A stretch of DNA of 64,000 bases. Source: Hemibagrus wyckioides (Eukaryota; Chordata; Actinopteri; Siluriformes; Bagridae). How positions within the stretch are numbered: the first letter of the stretch is position 1; each line of letters begins with the position of its first letter. Positions 8,401 through 23,000 of the stretch are shown piece by piece. Location: assembly GCF_019097595.1 (NCBI RefSeq), contig NC_080728.1, positions 21,447,501-21,511,500 on the forward strand, given 5' to 3'. The notes beneath the pieces were generated by a model. The model was not told the origin of the DNA, did no database searches, and saw only the letters and a program-made list of their open reading frames with translations. A program made the position numbers and the translations under genes.

Positions 8401-11400
8401 AGTGTGTGATTATAGTGAGTGTGTGTTAGTGTGTGATTATAGTGAGTGTGTTAGTGTGTGATTATAGTGAGAGTGTTAGTGTGTGATTATAGTGAGTGTG
8501 TGATAGTGTGTGATTATAGTGAGTGTGTTAGTGTGTGATTATAGTGAGAGTGTTAGTGTGTGATTATAGTGAGTGTGTTAGTGTGTGATTATAGTGAGTG
8601 TGTGTTAGTGTGTGATTATAGTGAGTGTGTGTTAGTGTGTGATTATAGTGAGTGAGTTAGTGTGTGATTATAGTGAGTGTGTGTTAGTGTGTGATTATAG
8701 TGAGTGTGTGTTAGTGTGTGATTATAGTGAGAGTGTTAATGTGTGATTATAGTGAGTGTGTGTTAGTGTGTGATTATAGTGAGTGTGTTAGTGTGTGATT
8801 ATAGTGAGTGTGTGTTAGTGTGTGATTACAGTGAGTGTGTGTTAGTGTATGATTATAGTGAGTGAGTTAGTGTGTGATTATAGTGAGTGTGTGTTAGTGT
8901 GTGATTATAGTGAGTGTGTTAGTGTGTGATTATAGTGAGTGAGTTAGTGTGTGATTATAGTGAGTGTGTGTTAGTGTGTGATTATAGTGAGAGTGTTAAT
9001 GTGTGATTATAGTGAGTGTGTGTTAGTGTGTGATTATAGTGAGTGTGTTAGTGTGTGATTATAGTGAGTGTATGTTAGTGTGTGATTACAGTGAGTGTGT
9101 GTTAGTGTATGATTATAGTGAGTGTGTGTTAGTGTGTGATTACAGTGAGTGTGTGTTAGTGTATGATTATAGTGAGTGTGTGTTAGTGTGTGATTACAGT
9201 GAGTGTGTGTTAGTGTGTGATTATAGTGAGAGTGTTAGTGTGTGATTATAGTGAGTGTGTGTTAGTGTGTGATTATAGTGAGTGTTAGTGTATGATTATA
9301 GAGAGTGTGTGTTAGTGTGTGATTATAGTGAGTGTGTTAATGTGTGATTATAGTGAGTGTGTGTTAGTGTGTGATTATAGTGAGTGTATGTTAGTGTGTG
9401 ATTACAGTGAGTGTGTGTTAGTGTATGATTATAGTGAGTGTGTGTTAGTGTGTGATTACAGTGAGTGTGTGTTAGTGTGTGATTATAGTGAGAGTGTTAG
9501 TGTGTGATTATAGTGAGTGTGTGTTAGTGTGTGATTATAGTGAGTGTTAGTGTATGATTATAGAGAGTGTGTGTTAGTGTGTGATTATAGTGAGTGTGTT
9601 AGTGTGTGATTATAGTGAGAGTGTTAATGTGTGATTATAGTGAGTGTGTGTTAGTGTGTGATTATAGTGAGTGTGTTAGTGTGTGATTATAGTGAGTGTG
9701 TGTTAGTGTGTGATTACAGTGAGTGTGTGTTAGTGTATGATTATAGTGAGTGAGTTAGTGTGTGATTATAGTGAGTGTGTGTTAGTGTGTGATTATAGTG
9801 AGTGTGTTAGTGTGTGATTATAGTGAGTGAGTTAGTGTGTGATTATAGTGAGTGTGTGTTAGTGTGTGATTATAGTGAGAGTGTTAATGTGTGATTATAG
9901 TGAGTGTGTGTTAGTGTGTGATTATAGTGAGTGTGTGTTAGTGTATGATTATAGTGAGTGTGTGTTAGTGTGTGATTATAGTGAGTGTATGTTAGTGTGT
10001 GATTACAGTGAGTGTGTGTTAGTGTATGATTATAGTGAGTGTGTGTTAGTGTGTGATTACAGTGAGTGTGTGTTAGTGTGTGATTATAGTGAGAGTGTTA
10101 GTGTGTGATTATAGTGAGTGTGTGTTAGTGTGTGATTATAGTGAGTGTTAGTGTATGATTATAGAGAGTGTGTGTTAGTGTGTGATTATAGTGAGTGTGT
10201 TAGTGTGTGATTATAGTGAGAGTGTTAATGTGTGATTATAGTGAGTGTGTGTTAGTGTGTGATTATAGTGAGTGTGTTAGTGTGTGATTATAGTGAGTGT
10301 GTGTTAGTGTGTGATTACAGTGAGTGTGTGTTAGTGTATGATTATAGTGAGTGAGTTAGTGTGTGATTATAGTGAGTGTGTGTTAGTGTGTGATTATAGT
10401 GAGTGTGTTAGTGTGTGATTATAGTGAGTGAGTTAGTGTGTGATTATAGTGAGTGTGTGTTAGTGTGTGATTATAGTGAGAGTGTTAATGTGTGATTATA
10501 GTGAGTGTGTGTTAGTGTGTGATTATAGTGAGTGTGTTAGTGTGTGATTATAGTGAGTGTATGTTAGTGTGTGATTACAGTGAGTGTGTGTTAGTGTATG
10601 ATTATAGTGAGTGTGTGTTAGTGTGTGATTACAGTGAGTGTGTGTTAGTGTGTGATTATAGTGAGAGTGTTAGTGTGTGATTATAGTGAGTGTGTGTTAG
10701 TGTGTGATTATAGTGAGTGTTAGTGTATGATTATAGAGAGTGTGTGTTAGTGTGTGATTATAGTGAGTGTGTTAGTGTGTGATTATAGTGAGTGTGTAAG
10801 TGTGATTATAGTGAGTGTGTGTTAGTGTGTGATTACAGTGAGTGTGTGTTAGTGTGTGATTATAGTGAGAGTGTTAATGTGTGATTATAGTGAGTGTGTG
10901 TTAGTGTGTGATTATAGTGAGTGTGTTAGTGTGTGATTATAGTGAGTGAATGTTAGTGTGTGATTACAGTGAGTGTGTGTTAGTGTATGATTATAGTGAG
11001 TGAGTTAGTGTTTGATTATAGTGAGTGTGTGTTAGTGTGTGATTACAGTGAGTGTGTGTTAGTGTGTGATTATAGTGAGTGAGTTAGTGTGTGATTATAG
11101 TGAGAGTGTTAGTGTGTGATTATAGTGAGTGTGGGTTAGTGTGTGATTATAGTGAGTGTTAGTGTATGATTATAGTGAGTGTGTGTTAGTGTGTGATTAT
11201 AGTGAGTGTGTGTTAGTGTGTGATTATAGTGAGTGAGTTAGTGTGTGATTATAGTGAGAGTGTTAGTGTGTGATTATAGTGAGTGTGTGTTAGTGTGTGA
11301 TTATAGTGAGTGTTAGTGTATGATTATAGAGAGTGTGTGTTAGTGTGTGATTATAGTGAGTGTGTTAGTGTGTGATTATAGTGAGTGTGTAAGTGTGATT

Positions 11401-14400
11401 ATAGTGAGTGTGTGTTAGTGTGTGATTACAGTGAGTGTGTTAGTGTGTGATTATAGTGAGTGTGTGTTAGTGTGTGATTATAGTGAGTGTGTGTTAGTGT
11501 GTGATTATAGTGAGTGTGATAGTGTGTGATTATAGTGAGTGAGTTAGTGTGTGATTATAGTGAGTGTGTGTTAGTGTGTGATTACAGTGAGTGTGTTAGT
11601 GTGTGATTATAGTGAGTGTGTGTTAGTGTGTGATTATAGTGAGTGTGTGTTAGTGTGTGATTATAGTGAGTGTGTTAGTGTGTGATTATAGTGAGTGTGT
11701 GTTAGTGTGTGATTACAGTGAGTGTGTGTTAGTGTATGATTATAGTGAGTGAGTTAGTGTTTGATTATAGTGAGTGTGTGTTACTGTGTGATTACAGTGA
11801 GTGTGTGTTAGTGTGTGATTATAGTGAGTGTGTTAGTGTGTGATTATAGTGAGAGTGTGTTAGTGTGTGATTATAGTGAGTGTGTGTTAGTGTGTGATTA
11901 TAGTGAGTGTGTGTTAGTGTGTGATTATAGTGAGTGTGTGTTAGTGTGTGATTATAGTGAGTGTGTTAGTGTGTGATTATAGTGAGTGTGTGTTAGTGTG
12001 TGATTATAGTGAGTGTGTGTTAGTGCGTGATTATAGTGAGTGTGTGTTAGTGTGTGATTATAGTGAGTGTGTGTTAGTGTGTGATTATAGTGAGTGTGTG
12101 TTAGTGTGTGATTATAGTGAGTGAGGTAGTGTGTGATTATAGTGAGAGTGTTAGTGTGTGATTATAGTGAGTGTGTGTTAGTGTGTGATTATAGTGAGTG
12201 TTAGTGTATGATTATAGTGAGTGTGTTAGTGTATGATTATAGTGAGTGTTAGTGTATGATTATAGTGAGTGTGTGTTAGTGTGTGATTATAGTGAGTGTT
12301 AGTGTATGATTATAGAGAGTGTGTGTTAGTGTGTGATTATAGTGAGTGTTCGTGTATGATTATAGTGAGTGTGTTAGTGTATGATTATAGTGAGTGTTAG
12401 TGTATGATTATAGTGAGTGTGTGTTAGTGTGTGATTATAGTGATTGTGTGTTAGTGTATGATTATAGTGAGAGTGTTAATGTGATTATAGTGAGTGTGTT
12501 AGTGTGTGATTATAGTGAGTGTGTTAGTGTATGATTATAGTGAGTGTGTTAGTGTGTGATTACAGTGAGCGTGTGTTAGTGTGTGATTATAGTGAGTGTG
12601 TGTTAGTGTGTGATTATTGTGAGTGTGTGTTAGTGTGTGATTATAGTGAGTGTGTTAGTGTGTGATTATAGTGAGTGTGTGTTAGTGTGTGATTATAGTG
12701 AGTGTGTTAGTGTGTGATTATAGTGAGTGTTAGTGTATGATTATAGTGAGTGTTAGTGTATGATTATACTGAGTGTGTGTTAGTGTGTGATTATAGTGAG
12801 TGTGTGTTAGTGTGTGATTATAGTGAGTGTGTGTTAGTGTGTGATTATAGTGAGTGTGTTAGTGTATGATTATAGTGAGTGTTAGTGTATGATTATAGTG
12901 AGTGTGTGTTAGTGTGTGATTATAGTGAGTGTGTGTTAGTGTGTGATTATAGTGAGTGTGTGTTAGTGTATGATTATAGTGAGTGAGTTAGTGTGTGATT
13001 ATAGTGAGTGTGTGTTAGTGTGTGATTATAGTGAGTGTGTGTTAGTGTGTGATTATAGTGAGTGTGTTAGTGTGTGATTATAGTGAGAGTGTTAGTGTGT
13101 GATTATAGTGAGTGTGTTAGTGTGTGATTATAGTGAGTGTGTGATAGTGTGTGATTATAGTGAGTTTGTTAGTGTGTGATTATAGTGAGTGTGTTAGTGT
13201 GTGATTATAGTGAGTGTGTGTTAGTGTGTGATTATAGTGAGTGTGTGTTAGTGTGTGATTATAGTGAGTGTGTGTTAGTGTGTGATTATAGTGAGTGTGT
13301 GTTAGTGTGTGATTACAGTGAGTGTGTGTTAGTGTATGATTACAGTGAGTGTGTTAGTGTTTGATTATAGTGAGTGTGTGTTAGTATGTGATTATAGTGA
13401 GTGTGTTAGTGTGTGATTATAGTGAGAGTGTTAGTGTGTGATTATAGTGAGTGTGTTAGTGTGTGATTATAGTGAGTGTGTGTTAGTGTGTGATTATAGT
13501 GAGTGTGTGTTAGTGTGTGATTATAGTGAGTGTGTGTTAGTGTGTGATTATAGTGAGTGTGTGTTAGTGTGTGATTACAGTGAGTGTGTGTTAGTGTATG
13601 ATTATAGTGAGTGAGTTAGTGTTTGATTATAGTGAGTGTGTGTTAGTGTGTGATTATAGTGAGTGTGTTAGTGTGTGATTATAGTGAGAGTGTTAGTGTG
13701 TGATTATAGTGAGTGTGTTAGTGTGTGATTATAGTGAGTGTGTGTTAGTGTGTGATTATAGTGAGTGTGTGTTAGTGTGTGATTATAGTGAGTGTGTGTT
13801 AGTGTGTGATTATAGTGAGTGAGTTAGTGTGTGATTATAGTGAGAGTGTTAGTGTGTGATTATAGTGAGTGTGTGTTAGTGTGTGATTATAGTGAGTGTT
13901 AGTGTATGATTATAGTGAGTGTGTTAGTGTATGATTATAGTGAGTGTTAGTGTATGATTATAGTGAGTGTGTGTTAGTGTGTGATTATAGTGAGTGTTAG
14001 TGTATGATTATAGAGAGTGTGTGTTAGTGTGTGATTATAGTGAGTGTTCGTGTATGATTATAGTGAGTGTGTTAGTGAATGATTATAGTGAGTGTTAGTG
14101 TATGATTATAGTGAGTGTGTGTTAGTGTGTGATTATAGTGATTGTGTGTTAGTGTATGATTATAGTGAGAGTGTTAATGTGATTATAGTGAGTGTGTTAG
14201 TGTATGATTATAGTGAGTGTGTTAGTGTGTGATTATAGTGAGTGAGTGTTAGTGTGTGATTACAGTGAGCGTGTGTTAGTGTGTGATTACTGTGAGTGTG
14301 TGTTAGTGTGTGATTATTGTGAGTGTGTGTTAGTGTGTGATTATAGTGAGTGTGTTAGTGTGTGATTATAGTGAGTGTGTGTTAGTGTGTGATTATAGTG

Positions 14401-14899
14401 AGTGTGTTAGTGTGTGATTATAGTGAGTGTGTTAGTGTATGATTATAGTGAGTGTTAGTGTATGATTATAGTGAGTGTGTGTTAGTGTGTGATTATAGTG
14501 AGTGTGTGTTAGTGTGTGATTATAGTGAGTGTGTGTTAGTGTATGATTATAGTGAGTGAGTTAGTGTGTGATTATAGTGAGTGTGTGTTAGTGTGTGATT
14601 ATAGTGAGTGTGTTAGTGTGTGATTATAGTGAGTTTGTTAGTGTGTGATTATAGTGAGTGTGTTAGTGTGTGATTATAGTGAGTGTGTGTTAGTGTGTGA
14701 TTATAGTGAGTGTGTGTTAGTGTGTGATTATAGTGAGTGTGTGTTAGTGTGTGATTATAGTGAGTGTGTGTTAGTGTGTGATTATAGTGAGTGTGTTAGT
14801 GTGTGATTATAGTGACTGTGTGTTAGTGTGTGATTATATTGAGTGTGTGTTAGTGTGTGATTATAGTGAGTGTGTGTTAGTGTGTGATTATAGTGAGTG

Positions 14900-17080
14900 T
14901 GTTAGTGTGTGATTATAGTGAGAGTGTAAGTGTGTGATTATAGTGAGTGTGTGTTAGTGTGTGATTACAGTGAGTGTGTGTTAGTGTGTGATTACAGTGA
15001 GTGTGTGTTAGTGTGTGATCATAGTGAGAGTGTTAGTGTGTGATTATAGTGAGTGTGTGTTAGTGTGCGATTACAGTGAGTGTGTGTTAGTGTGCGATTA
15101 CAGTGAGTGTGTGTTAGTGTGTGATTACAGTGAGTGTGTGTTAGTGTGTGATTACAGTGAGTGTGTGTTAGTGTGTGATTACAGTGAGTGTGTGTTAGTG
15201 TGTGATTATAGTGAGAGTGTTAGTGTGTGATTATAGTGAGTGTGTGTTAGTGTGTGATTACAGTGAGTGTGTGTTAGTGTGTGATTACAGTGAGTGTGTT
15301 AGTGTTTGATTATAGTGAGTGTGTGTTAGTATGTGATTATAGTGAGTGTGTGTTAGTGTGTGATTATAGTGAGTGTGTGTTAGTGTGTGATTATAGTGAG
15401 TGTGTGTTAGTGTGTGATTATAGTGAGTGTGTTAGTGTGTGAATACAGTGAGTGTGTGTTAGTGTGTGATTACAGTGAGTGTGTGTTAGTGTATGATTAT
15501 AGTGAGTGTTAATGTGTGATTATAGTGAGTGTGTTAGTGTGTGATTATAGTGAGTGTGTGTTAGTGTGTGATTATAGTGATTGTGTGTTAGTGTATGATT
15601 ATAGTGAGAGTGTTAATGTGTGATTATAGTGAGAGTGTTAATGTGTGATTATAGTGAGTGTGTTAGTGTGTGATTATAGTGAGTGTGTGTTAGTGTGTGA
15701 TTATAGTGATTGTGTGTTAGTGTATGATTACAGTGAGTGTGTGTTAGTGTATGATTATAGTGAGTGTTAATGTGTGATTATAGTGAGTGTGTTAGTGTGT
15801 GATTATAGTGAGTGTGTGTTAGTGTGTGATTATAGTGATTGTGTGTTAATGTATGATTATAGTGAGAGTGTTAATGTGTGATTATAGTGATTGTGTGTTA
15901 GTGTATGATTAAAGTGATTGTGTGTTAGTGTATGATTATAGTGAGAGTGTTAATGTGTGATTATAGTGAGTGTGTGTTAATGTAAGATTATAGTGAGAGT
16001 GTTAATGTGTGATTATAGTGAGTGTGTGTTAGTGTGTGATTATAGTGATTGTGTGTTAGTGTATGATTATAGTGATTGTCTGTTAGTGTATGATTATAGT
16101 GAGAGTGTTAATGTGTGATTATAGTGAGTGAGTTAGTGTTTGATTATAGTGAGTGTGTGTTAGTGTGTGATTATAGTGAGTGTGTTAGTGTGTGATTATA
16201 GTGAGAGTGTTAGTGTGTGATTATAGTGAGTGTGTGTTAGTGTGTGATTATAGTGAGTGTGTGTTAGTGTGTGATTATAGTGAGTGTGTGTTAGTGTGTG
16301 ATTATAGTGAGTGAGTTAGTGTGTGATTATAGTGAGTGTTAGTGTGTGATTATAGTGAGTGTGTGTTAGTGTGTGATTATAGTGAGTGTTAGTGTATGAT
16401 TATAGTGAGTGTGTTAGTGTATGATTATAGTGAGTGTTAGTGTATGATTATAGTGAGTGTGTGTTAGTGTGTGATTATAGTGAGTGTTAGTGTATAATTA
16501 TAGAGAGTGTGTGTTAGTGTGTGATTATAGTGAGTGTTCGTGTATGATTATAGTGAGTGTGTTAGTGAATGATTATAGTGAGTGTTAGTGTATGATTATA
16601 GTGAGTGTGTGTTAGTGTGTGATTATAGTGATTGTGTGTTAGTGTATGATTATAGTGAGAGTGTTAATGTGATTATAGTGAGTGTGTTACTGTGTGATTA
16701 TAGTGAGTGTGTTAGTGTATGATTATAGTGAGTGTGTTAGTGTGTGATTATAGTGAGTGAGTGTTAGTGTGTGATTACAGTGAGCGTGTGTTAGTGTGTG
16801 ATTATTGTGAGTGTGTGTTAGTGTGTGATTATTGTGAGTGTGTGTTAGTGTGTGATTATAGTGAGTGTGTGTTAGTGTGTGATTATAGTGAGTGTGTTAG
16901 TGTGTGATTATAGTGAGTGAGTTAGTGTGTGATTATAGTGAGTGTGTGTTAGTGTGTGATTATAGTGAGAGTGTTAATGTGTGATTATAGTGAGTGTGTG
17001 TTAGTGTGTGATTATAGTGAGTGTATGTTAGTGTGTGATTACAGTGAGTGTGTGTTAATGTGTGATTATAGTGATTGTGT
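14900..17080 (+). repeat. Higher-order block, copy 1 of about 2.2-kb segment
   Basis: Segment tagged by GATCAT near 15017, runs of ATTACAG units, GTGAATACAG near 15441, ATTAAAG near 15909 and GATTGTC at 16074. The same ordered tags return near 26622-27677 and 35699-36758, with offsets of 11,603-11,605 and 9,077-9,081 bp. The few-base differences in offset are small indels since duplication. Confidence 0.78.
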
Positions 17081-20000
17081 GTTAGTGTGTGATTATAGTG
17101 AGAGTGTTAATGTGTGATTATAGTGAGTGTGTGTTAGTGTGTGATTATAGTGAGTGTGTGTTAGTGTATGATTATAGTGAGTGTGTGTTAGTGTGTGATT
17201 ATAGTGAGTGTATGTTAGTGTGTGATTACAGTGAGTGTGTGTTAGTGTATGATTATAGTGAGTGTGTGTTAGTGTGTGATTACAGTGAGTGTGTGTTAGT
17301 GTGTGATTATAGTGAGAGTGTTAGTGTGTGATTATAGTGAGTGTGTGTTAGTGTGTGATTATAGTGAGTGTTAGTGTATGATTATAGAGAGTGTGTGTTA
17401 GTGTGTGATTATAGTGAGTGTGTTAGTGTGTGATTATAGTGAGAGTGTTAATGTGTGATTATAGTGAGTGTGTGTTAGTGTGTGATTATAGTGAGTGTGT
17501 TAGTGTGTGATTATAGTGAGTGTGTGTTAGTGTGTGATTACAGTGAGTGTGTGTTAGTGTATGATTATAGTGAGTGAGTTAGTGTGTGATTATAGTGAGT
17601 GTGTGTTAGTGTGTGATTATAGTGAGTGTGTTAGTGTGTGATTATAGTGAGTGAGTTAGTGTGTGATTATAGTGAGTGTGTGTTAGTGTGTGATTATAGT
17701 GAGAGTGTTAATGTGTGATTATAGTGAGTGTGTGTTAGTGTGTGATTATAGTGAGTGTGTTAGTGTGTGATTATAGTGAGTGTATGTTAGTGTGTGATTA
17801 CAGTGAGTGTGTGTTAGTGTATGATTATAGTGAGTGTGTGTTAGTGTGTGATTACAGTGAGTGTGTGTTAGTGTGTGATTATAGTGAGAGTGTTAGTGTG
17901 TGATTATAGTGAGTGTGTGTTAGTGTGTGATTATAGTGAGTGTTAGTGTATGATTATAGAGAGTGTGTGTTAGTGTGTGATTATAGTGAGTGTGTTAGTG
18001 TGTGATTATAGTGAGTGTGTAAGTGTGATTATAGTGAGTGTGTGTTAGTGTGTGATTACAGTGAGTGTGTGTTAGTGTGTGATTATAGTGAGAGTGTTAA
18101 TGTATGATTATAGTGAGTGTGTGTTAGTGTGTGATTATAGTGAGTGTGTTAGTGTGTGATTATAGTGAGTGAATGTTAGTGTGTGATTACAGTGAGTGTG
18201 TGTTAGTGTATGATTATAGTGAGTGAGTTAGTGTTTGATTATAGTGAGTGTGTGTTAGTGTGTGATTACAGTGAGTGTGTGTTAGTGTGTGATTATAGTG
18301 AGTGAGTTAGTGTGTGATTATAGTGAGAGTGTTAGTGTGTGATTATAGTGAGTGTGGGTTAGTGTGTGATTATAGTGAGTGTTAGTGTATGATTATAGTG
18401 AGTGTGTGTTAGTGTGTGATTATAGTGAGTGTGTGTTAGTGTGTGATTATAGTGAGTGAGTTAGTGTGTGATTATAGTGAGAGTGTTAGTGTGTGATTAT
18501 AGTGAGTGTGTGTTAGTGTGTGATTATAGTGAGTGTTAGTGTATGATTATAGAGAGTGTGTGTTAGTGTGTGATTATAGTGAGTGTGTTAGTGTGTGATT
18601 ATAGTGAGTGTGTAAGTGTGATTATAGTGAGTGTGTGTTAGTGTGTGATTACAGTGAGTGTGTGTTAGTGTATGATTATAGTGAGTGAGTTAGTGTGTGA
18701 TTATAGTGAGTGTGTGTTAGTGTGTGATTATAGTGAGTGTGATAGTGTGTGATTATAGTGAGTGAGTTAGTGTGTGATTATAGTGAGTGTGTGTTAGTGT
18801 GTGATTACAGTGAGTGTGTTAGTGTGTGATTATAGTGAGTGTGTGTTAGTGTGTGATTATAGTGAGTGTGTGTTAGTGTGTGATTATAGTGAGTGTGTTA
18901 GTGTGTGATTATAGTGAGTGTGTGTTAGTGTGTGATTACAGTGAGTGTGTGTTAGTGTATGATTATAGTGAGTGAGTTAGTGTTTGATTATAGTGAGTGT
19001 GTGTTACTGTGTGATTACAGTGAGTGTGTGTTAGTGTGTGATTATAGTGAGTGTGTTAGTGTGTGATTATAGTGAGAGTGTGTTAGTGTGTGATTATAGT
19101 GAGTGTGTGTTAGTGTGTGATTATAGTGAGTGTGTGTTAGTGTGTGATTATAGTGAGTGTGTGTTAGTGTGTGATTATAGTGAGTGTGTTAGTGTGTGAT
19201 TATAGTGAGTGTGTGTTAGTGTGTGATTATAGTGAGTGTGTGTTAGTGCGTGATTATAGTGAGTGTGTGTTAGTGTGTGATTATAGTGAGTGTGTGTTAG
19301 TGTGTGATTATAGTGAGTGTGTGTTAGTGTGTGATTATAGTGAGTGAGGTAGTGTGTGATTATAGTGAGAGTGTTAGTGTGTGATTATAGTGAGTGTGTG
19401 TTAGTGTGTGATTATAGTGAGTGTTAGTGTATGATTATAGTGAGTGTGTTAGTGTATGATTATAGTGAGTGTTAGTGTATGATTATAGTGAGTGTGTGTT
19501 AGTGTGTGATTATAGTGAGTGTTAGTGTATGATTATAGAGAGTGTGTGTTAGTGTGTGATTATAGTGAGTGTTCGTGTATGATTATAGTGAGTGTGTTAG
19601 TGTATGATTATAGTGAGTGTTAGTGTATGATTATAGTGAGTGTGTGTTAGTGTGTGATTATAGTGATTGTGTGTTAGTGTATGATTATAGTGAGAGTGTT
19701 AATGTGATTATAGTGAGTGTGTTAGTGTGTGATTATAGTGAGTGTGTTAGTGTATGATTATAGTGAGTGTGTTAGTGTGTGATTACAGTGAGCGTGTGTT
19801 AGTGTGTGATTATTGTGAGTGTGTGTTAGTGTGTGATTATTGTGAGTGTGTGTTAGTGTGTGATTATAGTGAGTGTGTTAGTGTGTGATTATAGTGAGTG
19901 TGTGTTAGTGTGTGATTATAGTGAGTGTTAGTGTATGATTATAGTGAGTGTTAGTGTATGATTATAGTGAGTGTGTGTTAGTGTGTGATTACAGTGAGTG

Positions 20001-23000
20001 TGTGTTAGTGTGTGATTATAGTGAGAGTGTTAGTGTGTGATTATAGTGAGTGTGTGTTAGTGTGTGATTATAGTGAGTGTTAGTGTATGATTATAGAGAG
20101 TGTGTGTTAGTGTGTGATTATAGTGAGTGTGTGTTAGTGTGTGATTATAGTGAGTGTGTGTTAGTGTATGATTATAGTGAGTGAGTTAGTGTGTGATTAT
20201 AGTGAGTGTGTGTTAGTGTGTGATTATAGTGAGTGTGTGTTAGTGTATGATTATAGTGAGTGAGTTAGTGTGTGATTATAGTGAGTGTGTGTTAGTGTGT
20301 GATTATAGTGAGTGTGTGTTAGTGTATGATTATAGTGAGTGAGTTAGTGTGTGATTATAGTGAGTGTGTGTTAGTGTATGATTATAGTGAATGTGTTAGT
20401 GTATGATTATAGTGAGTGTGTTAGTGTGTGATTATAGTGAGTGTGTCAGTGTATGATTATAGTGAGTGTGTGTTAGTGTGTGATTATAGTGAGATTGTTC
20501 GTGTATGATTATAGTGAGTGTTAGTGTATGATTATAGTGAGTGTGTGTTAGTGTGTGATTATAGTGAGTGTGTGTTAGTGTGTGATTATAGTGAGTGTGT
20601 TAGTGTGTGATTATAGTGAGAGTGTTAGTGTGTGATTATAGTGAGTGTGTGATAGTGTGTGATTATAGTGAGTGTGTTAGTGTGTGATTATAGTGAGAGT
20701 GTTAGTGTGTGATTATAGTGAGTGTGTTAGTGTGTGATTATAGTGAGTGTGTGTTAGTGTGTGATTATAGTGAGTGTGTGTTAGTGTGTGATTATAGTGA
20801 GTGAGTTAGTGTGTGATTATAGTGAGTGTGTGTTAGTGTGTGATTATAGTGAGTGTGTGTTAGTGTGTGATTATAGTGAGAGTGTTAATGTGTGATTATA
20901 GTGAGTGTGTGTTAGTGTGTGATTATAGTGAGTGTGTTAGTGTGTGATTATAGTGAGTGTGTGTTAGTGTGTGATTACAGTGAGTGTGTGTTAGTGTATG
21001 ATTATAGTGAGTGAGTTAGTGTGTGATTATAGTGAGTGTGTGTTAGTGTGTGATTATAGTGAGTGTGTTAGTGTGTGATTATAGTGAGTGAGTTAGTGTG
21101 TGATTATAGTGAGTGTGTGTTAGTGTGTGATTATAGTGAGAGTGTTAATGTGTGATTATAGTGAGTGTGTGTTAGTGTGTGATTACAGTGAGTGTGTGTT
21201 AGTGTATGATTATAGTGAGTGTGTGTTAGTGTGTGATTACAGTGAGTGTGTGTTAGTGTGTGATTATAGTGAGAGTGTTAGTGTGTGATTATAGTGAGTG
21301 TGTGTTAGTGTGTGATTATAGTGAGTGTTAGTGTATGATTATAGAGAGTGTGTGTTAGTGTGTGATTATAGTGAGTGTGTTAATGTGTGATTATAGTGAG
21401 TGTGTGTTAGTGTGTGATTATAGTGAGTGTGTGTTAGTGTATGATTATAGTGAGTGTGTGTTAGTGTGTGATTATAGTGAGTGTATGTTAGTGTGTGATT
21501 ACAGTGAGTGTGTGTTAGTGTATGATTATAGTGAGTGTGTGTTAGTGTGTGATTACAGTGAGTGTGTGTTAGTGTGTGATTATAGTGAGAGTGTTAGTGT
21601 GTGATTATAGTGAGTGTGTGTTAGTGTGTGATTATAGTGAGTGTTAGTGTATGATTATAGAGAGTGTGTGTTAGTGTGTGATTATAGTGAGTGTGTTAGT
21701 GTGTGATTATAGTGAGAGTGTTAATGTGTGATTATAGTGAGTGTGTGTTAGTGTGTGATTATAGTGAGTGTGTTAGTGTGTGATTATAGTGAGTGTGTGT
21801 TAGTGTGTGATTACAGTGAGTGTGTGTTAGTGTATGATTATAGTGAGTGAGTTAGTGTGTGATTATAGTGAGTGTGTGTTAGTGTGTGATTATAGTGAGT
21901 GTGTTAGTGTGTGATTATAGTGAGTGAGTTAGTGTGTGATTATAGTGAGTGTGTGTTAGTGTGTGATTATAGTGAGAGTGTTAATGTGTGATTATAGTGA
22001 GTGTGTGTTAGTGTGTGATTATAGTGAGTGTGTGTTAGTGTATGATTATAGTGAGTGTGTGTTAGTGTGTGATTATAGTGAGTGTATGTTAGTGTGTGAT
22101 TACAGTGAGTGTGTGTTAGTGTATGATTATAGTGAGTGTGTGTTAGTGTGTGATTACAGTGAGTGTGTGTTAGTGTGTGATTATAGTGAGAGTGTTAGTG
22201 TGTGATTATAGTGAGTGTGTGTTAGTGTGTGATTATAGTGAGTGTTAGTGTATGATTATAGAGAGTGTGTGTTAGTGTGTGATTATAGTGAGTGTGTTAG
22301 TGTGTGATTATAGTGAGAGTGTTAATGTGTGATTATAGTGAGTGTGTGTTAGTGTGTGATTATAGTGAGTGTGTTAGTGTGTGATTATAGTGAGTGTGTG
22401 TTAGTGTGTGATTACAGTGAGTGTGTGTTAGTGTATGATTATAGTGAGTGAGTTAGTGTGTGATTATAGTGAGTGTGTGATTATAGAGTGTGTGATTATA
22501 GTGAGTGTGTTAGTGTGTGATTATAGTGAGTGAGTTAGTGTGTGATTATAGTGAGTGTGTGTTAGTGTGTGATTATAGTGAGAGTGTGTTAATGTGTGAC
22601 TATAGTGAGTGTGTGTTAGTGTGTGATTATAGTGAGTGTGTTAGTGTGTGATTATAGTGAGTGTATGTTAGTGTGTGATTACAGTGAGTGTGTGTTAGTG
22701 TATGATTATAGTGAGTGTGTGTTAGTGTGTGATTACAGTGAGTGTGTGTTAGTGTGTGATTATAGTGAGAGTGTTAGTGTGTGATTATAGTGAGTGTGTG
22801 TTAGTGTGTGATTATAGTGAGTGTTAGTGTATGATTATAGAGAGTGTGTGTTAGTGTGTGATTATAGTGAGTGTGTTAGTGTGTGATTATAGTGAGTGTG
22901 TAAGTGTGATTATAGTGAGTGTGTGTTAGTGTGTGATTACAGTGAGTGTGTGTTAGTGTGTGATTATAGTGAGAGTGTTAATGTGTGATTATAGTGAGTG

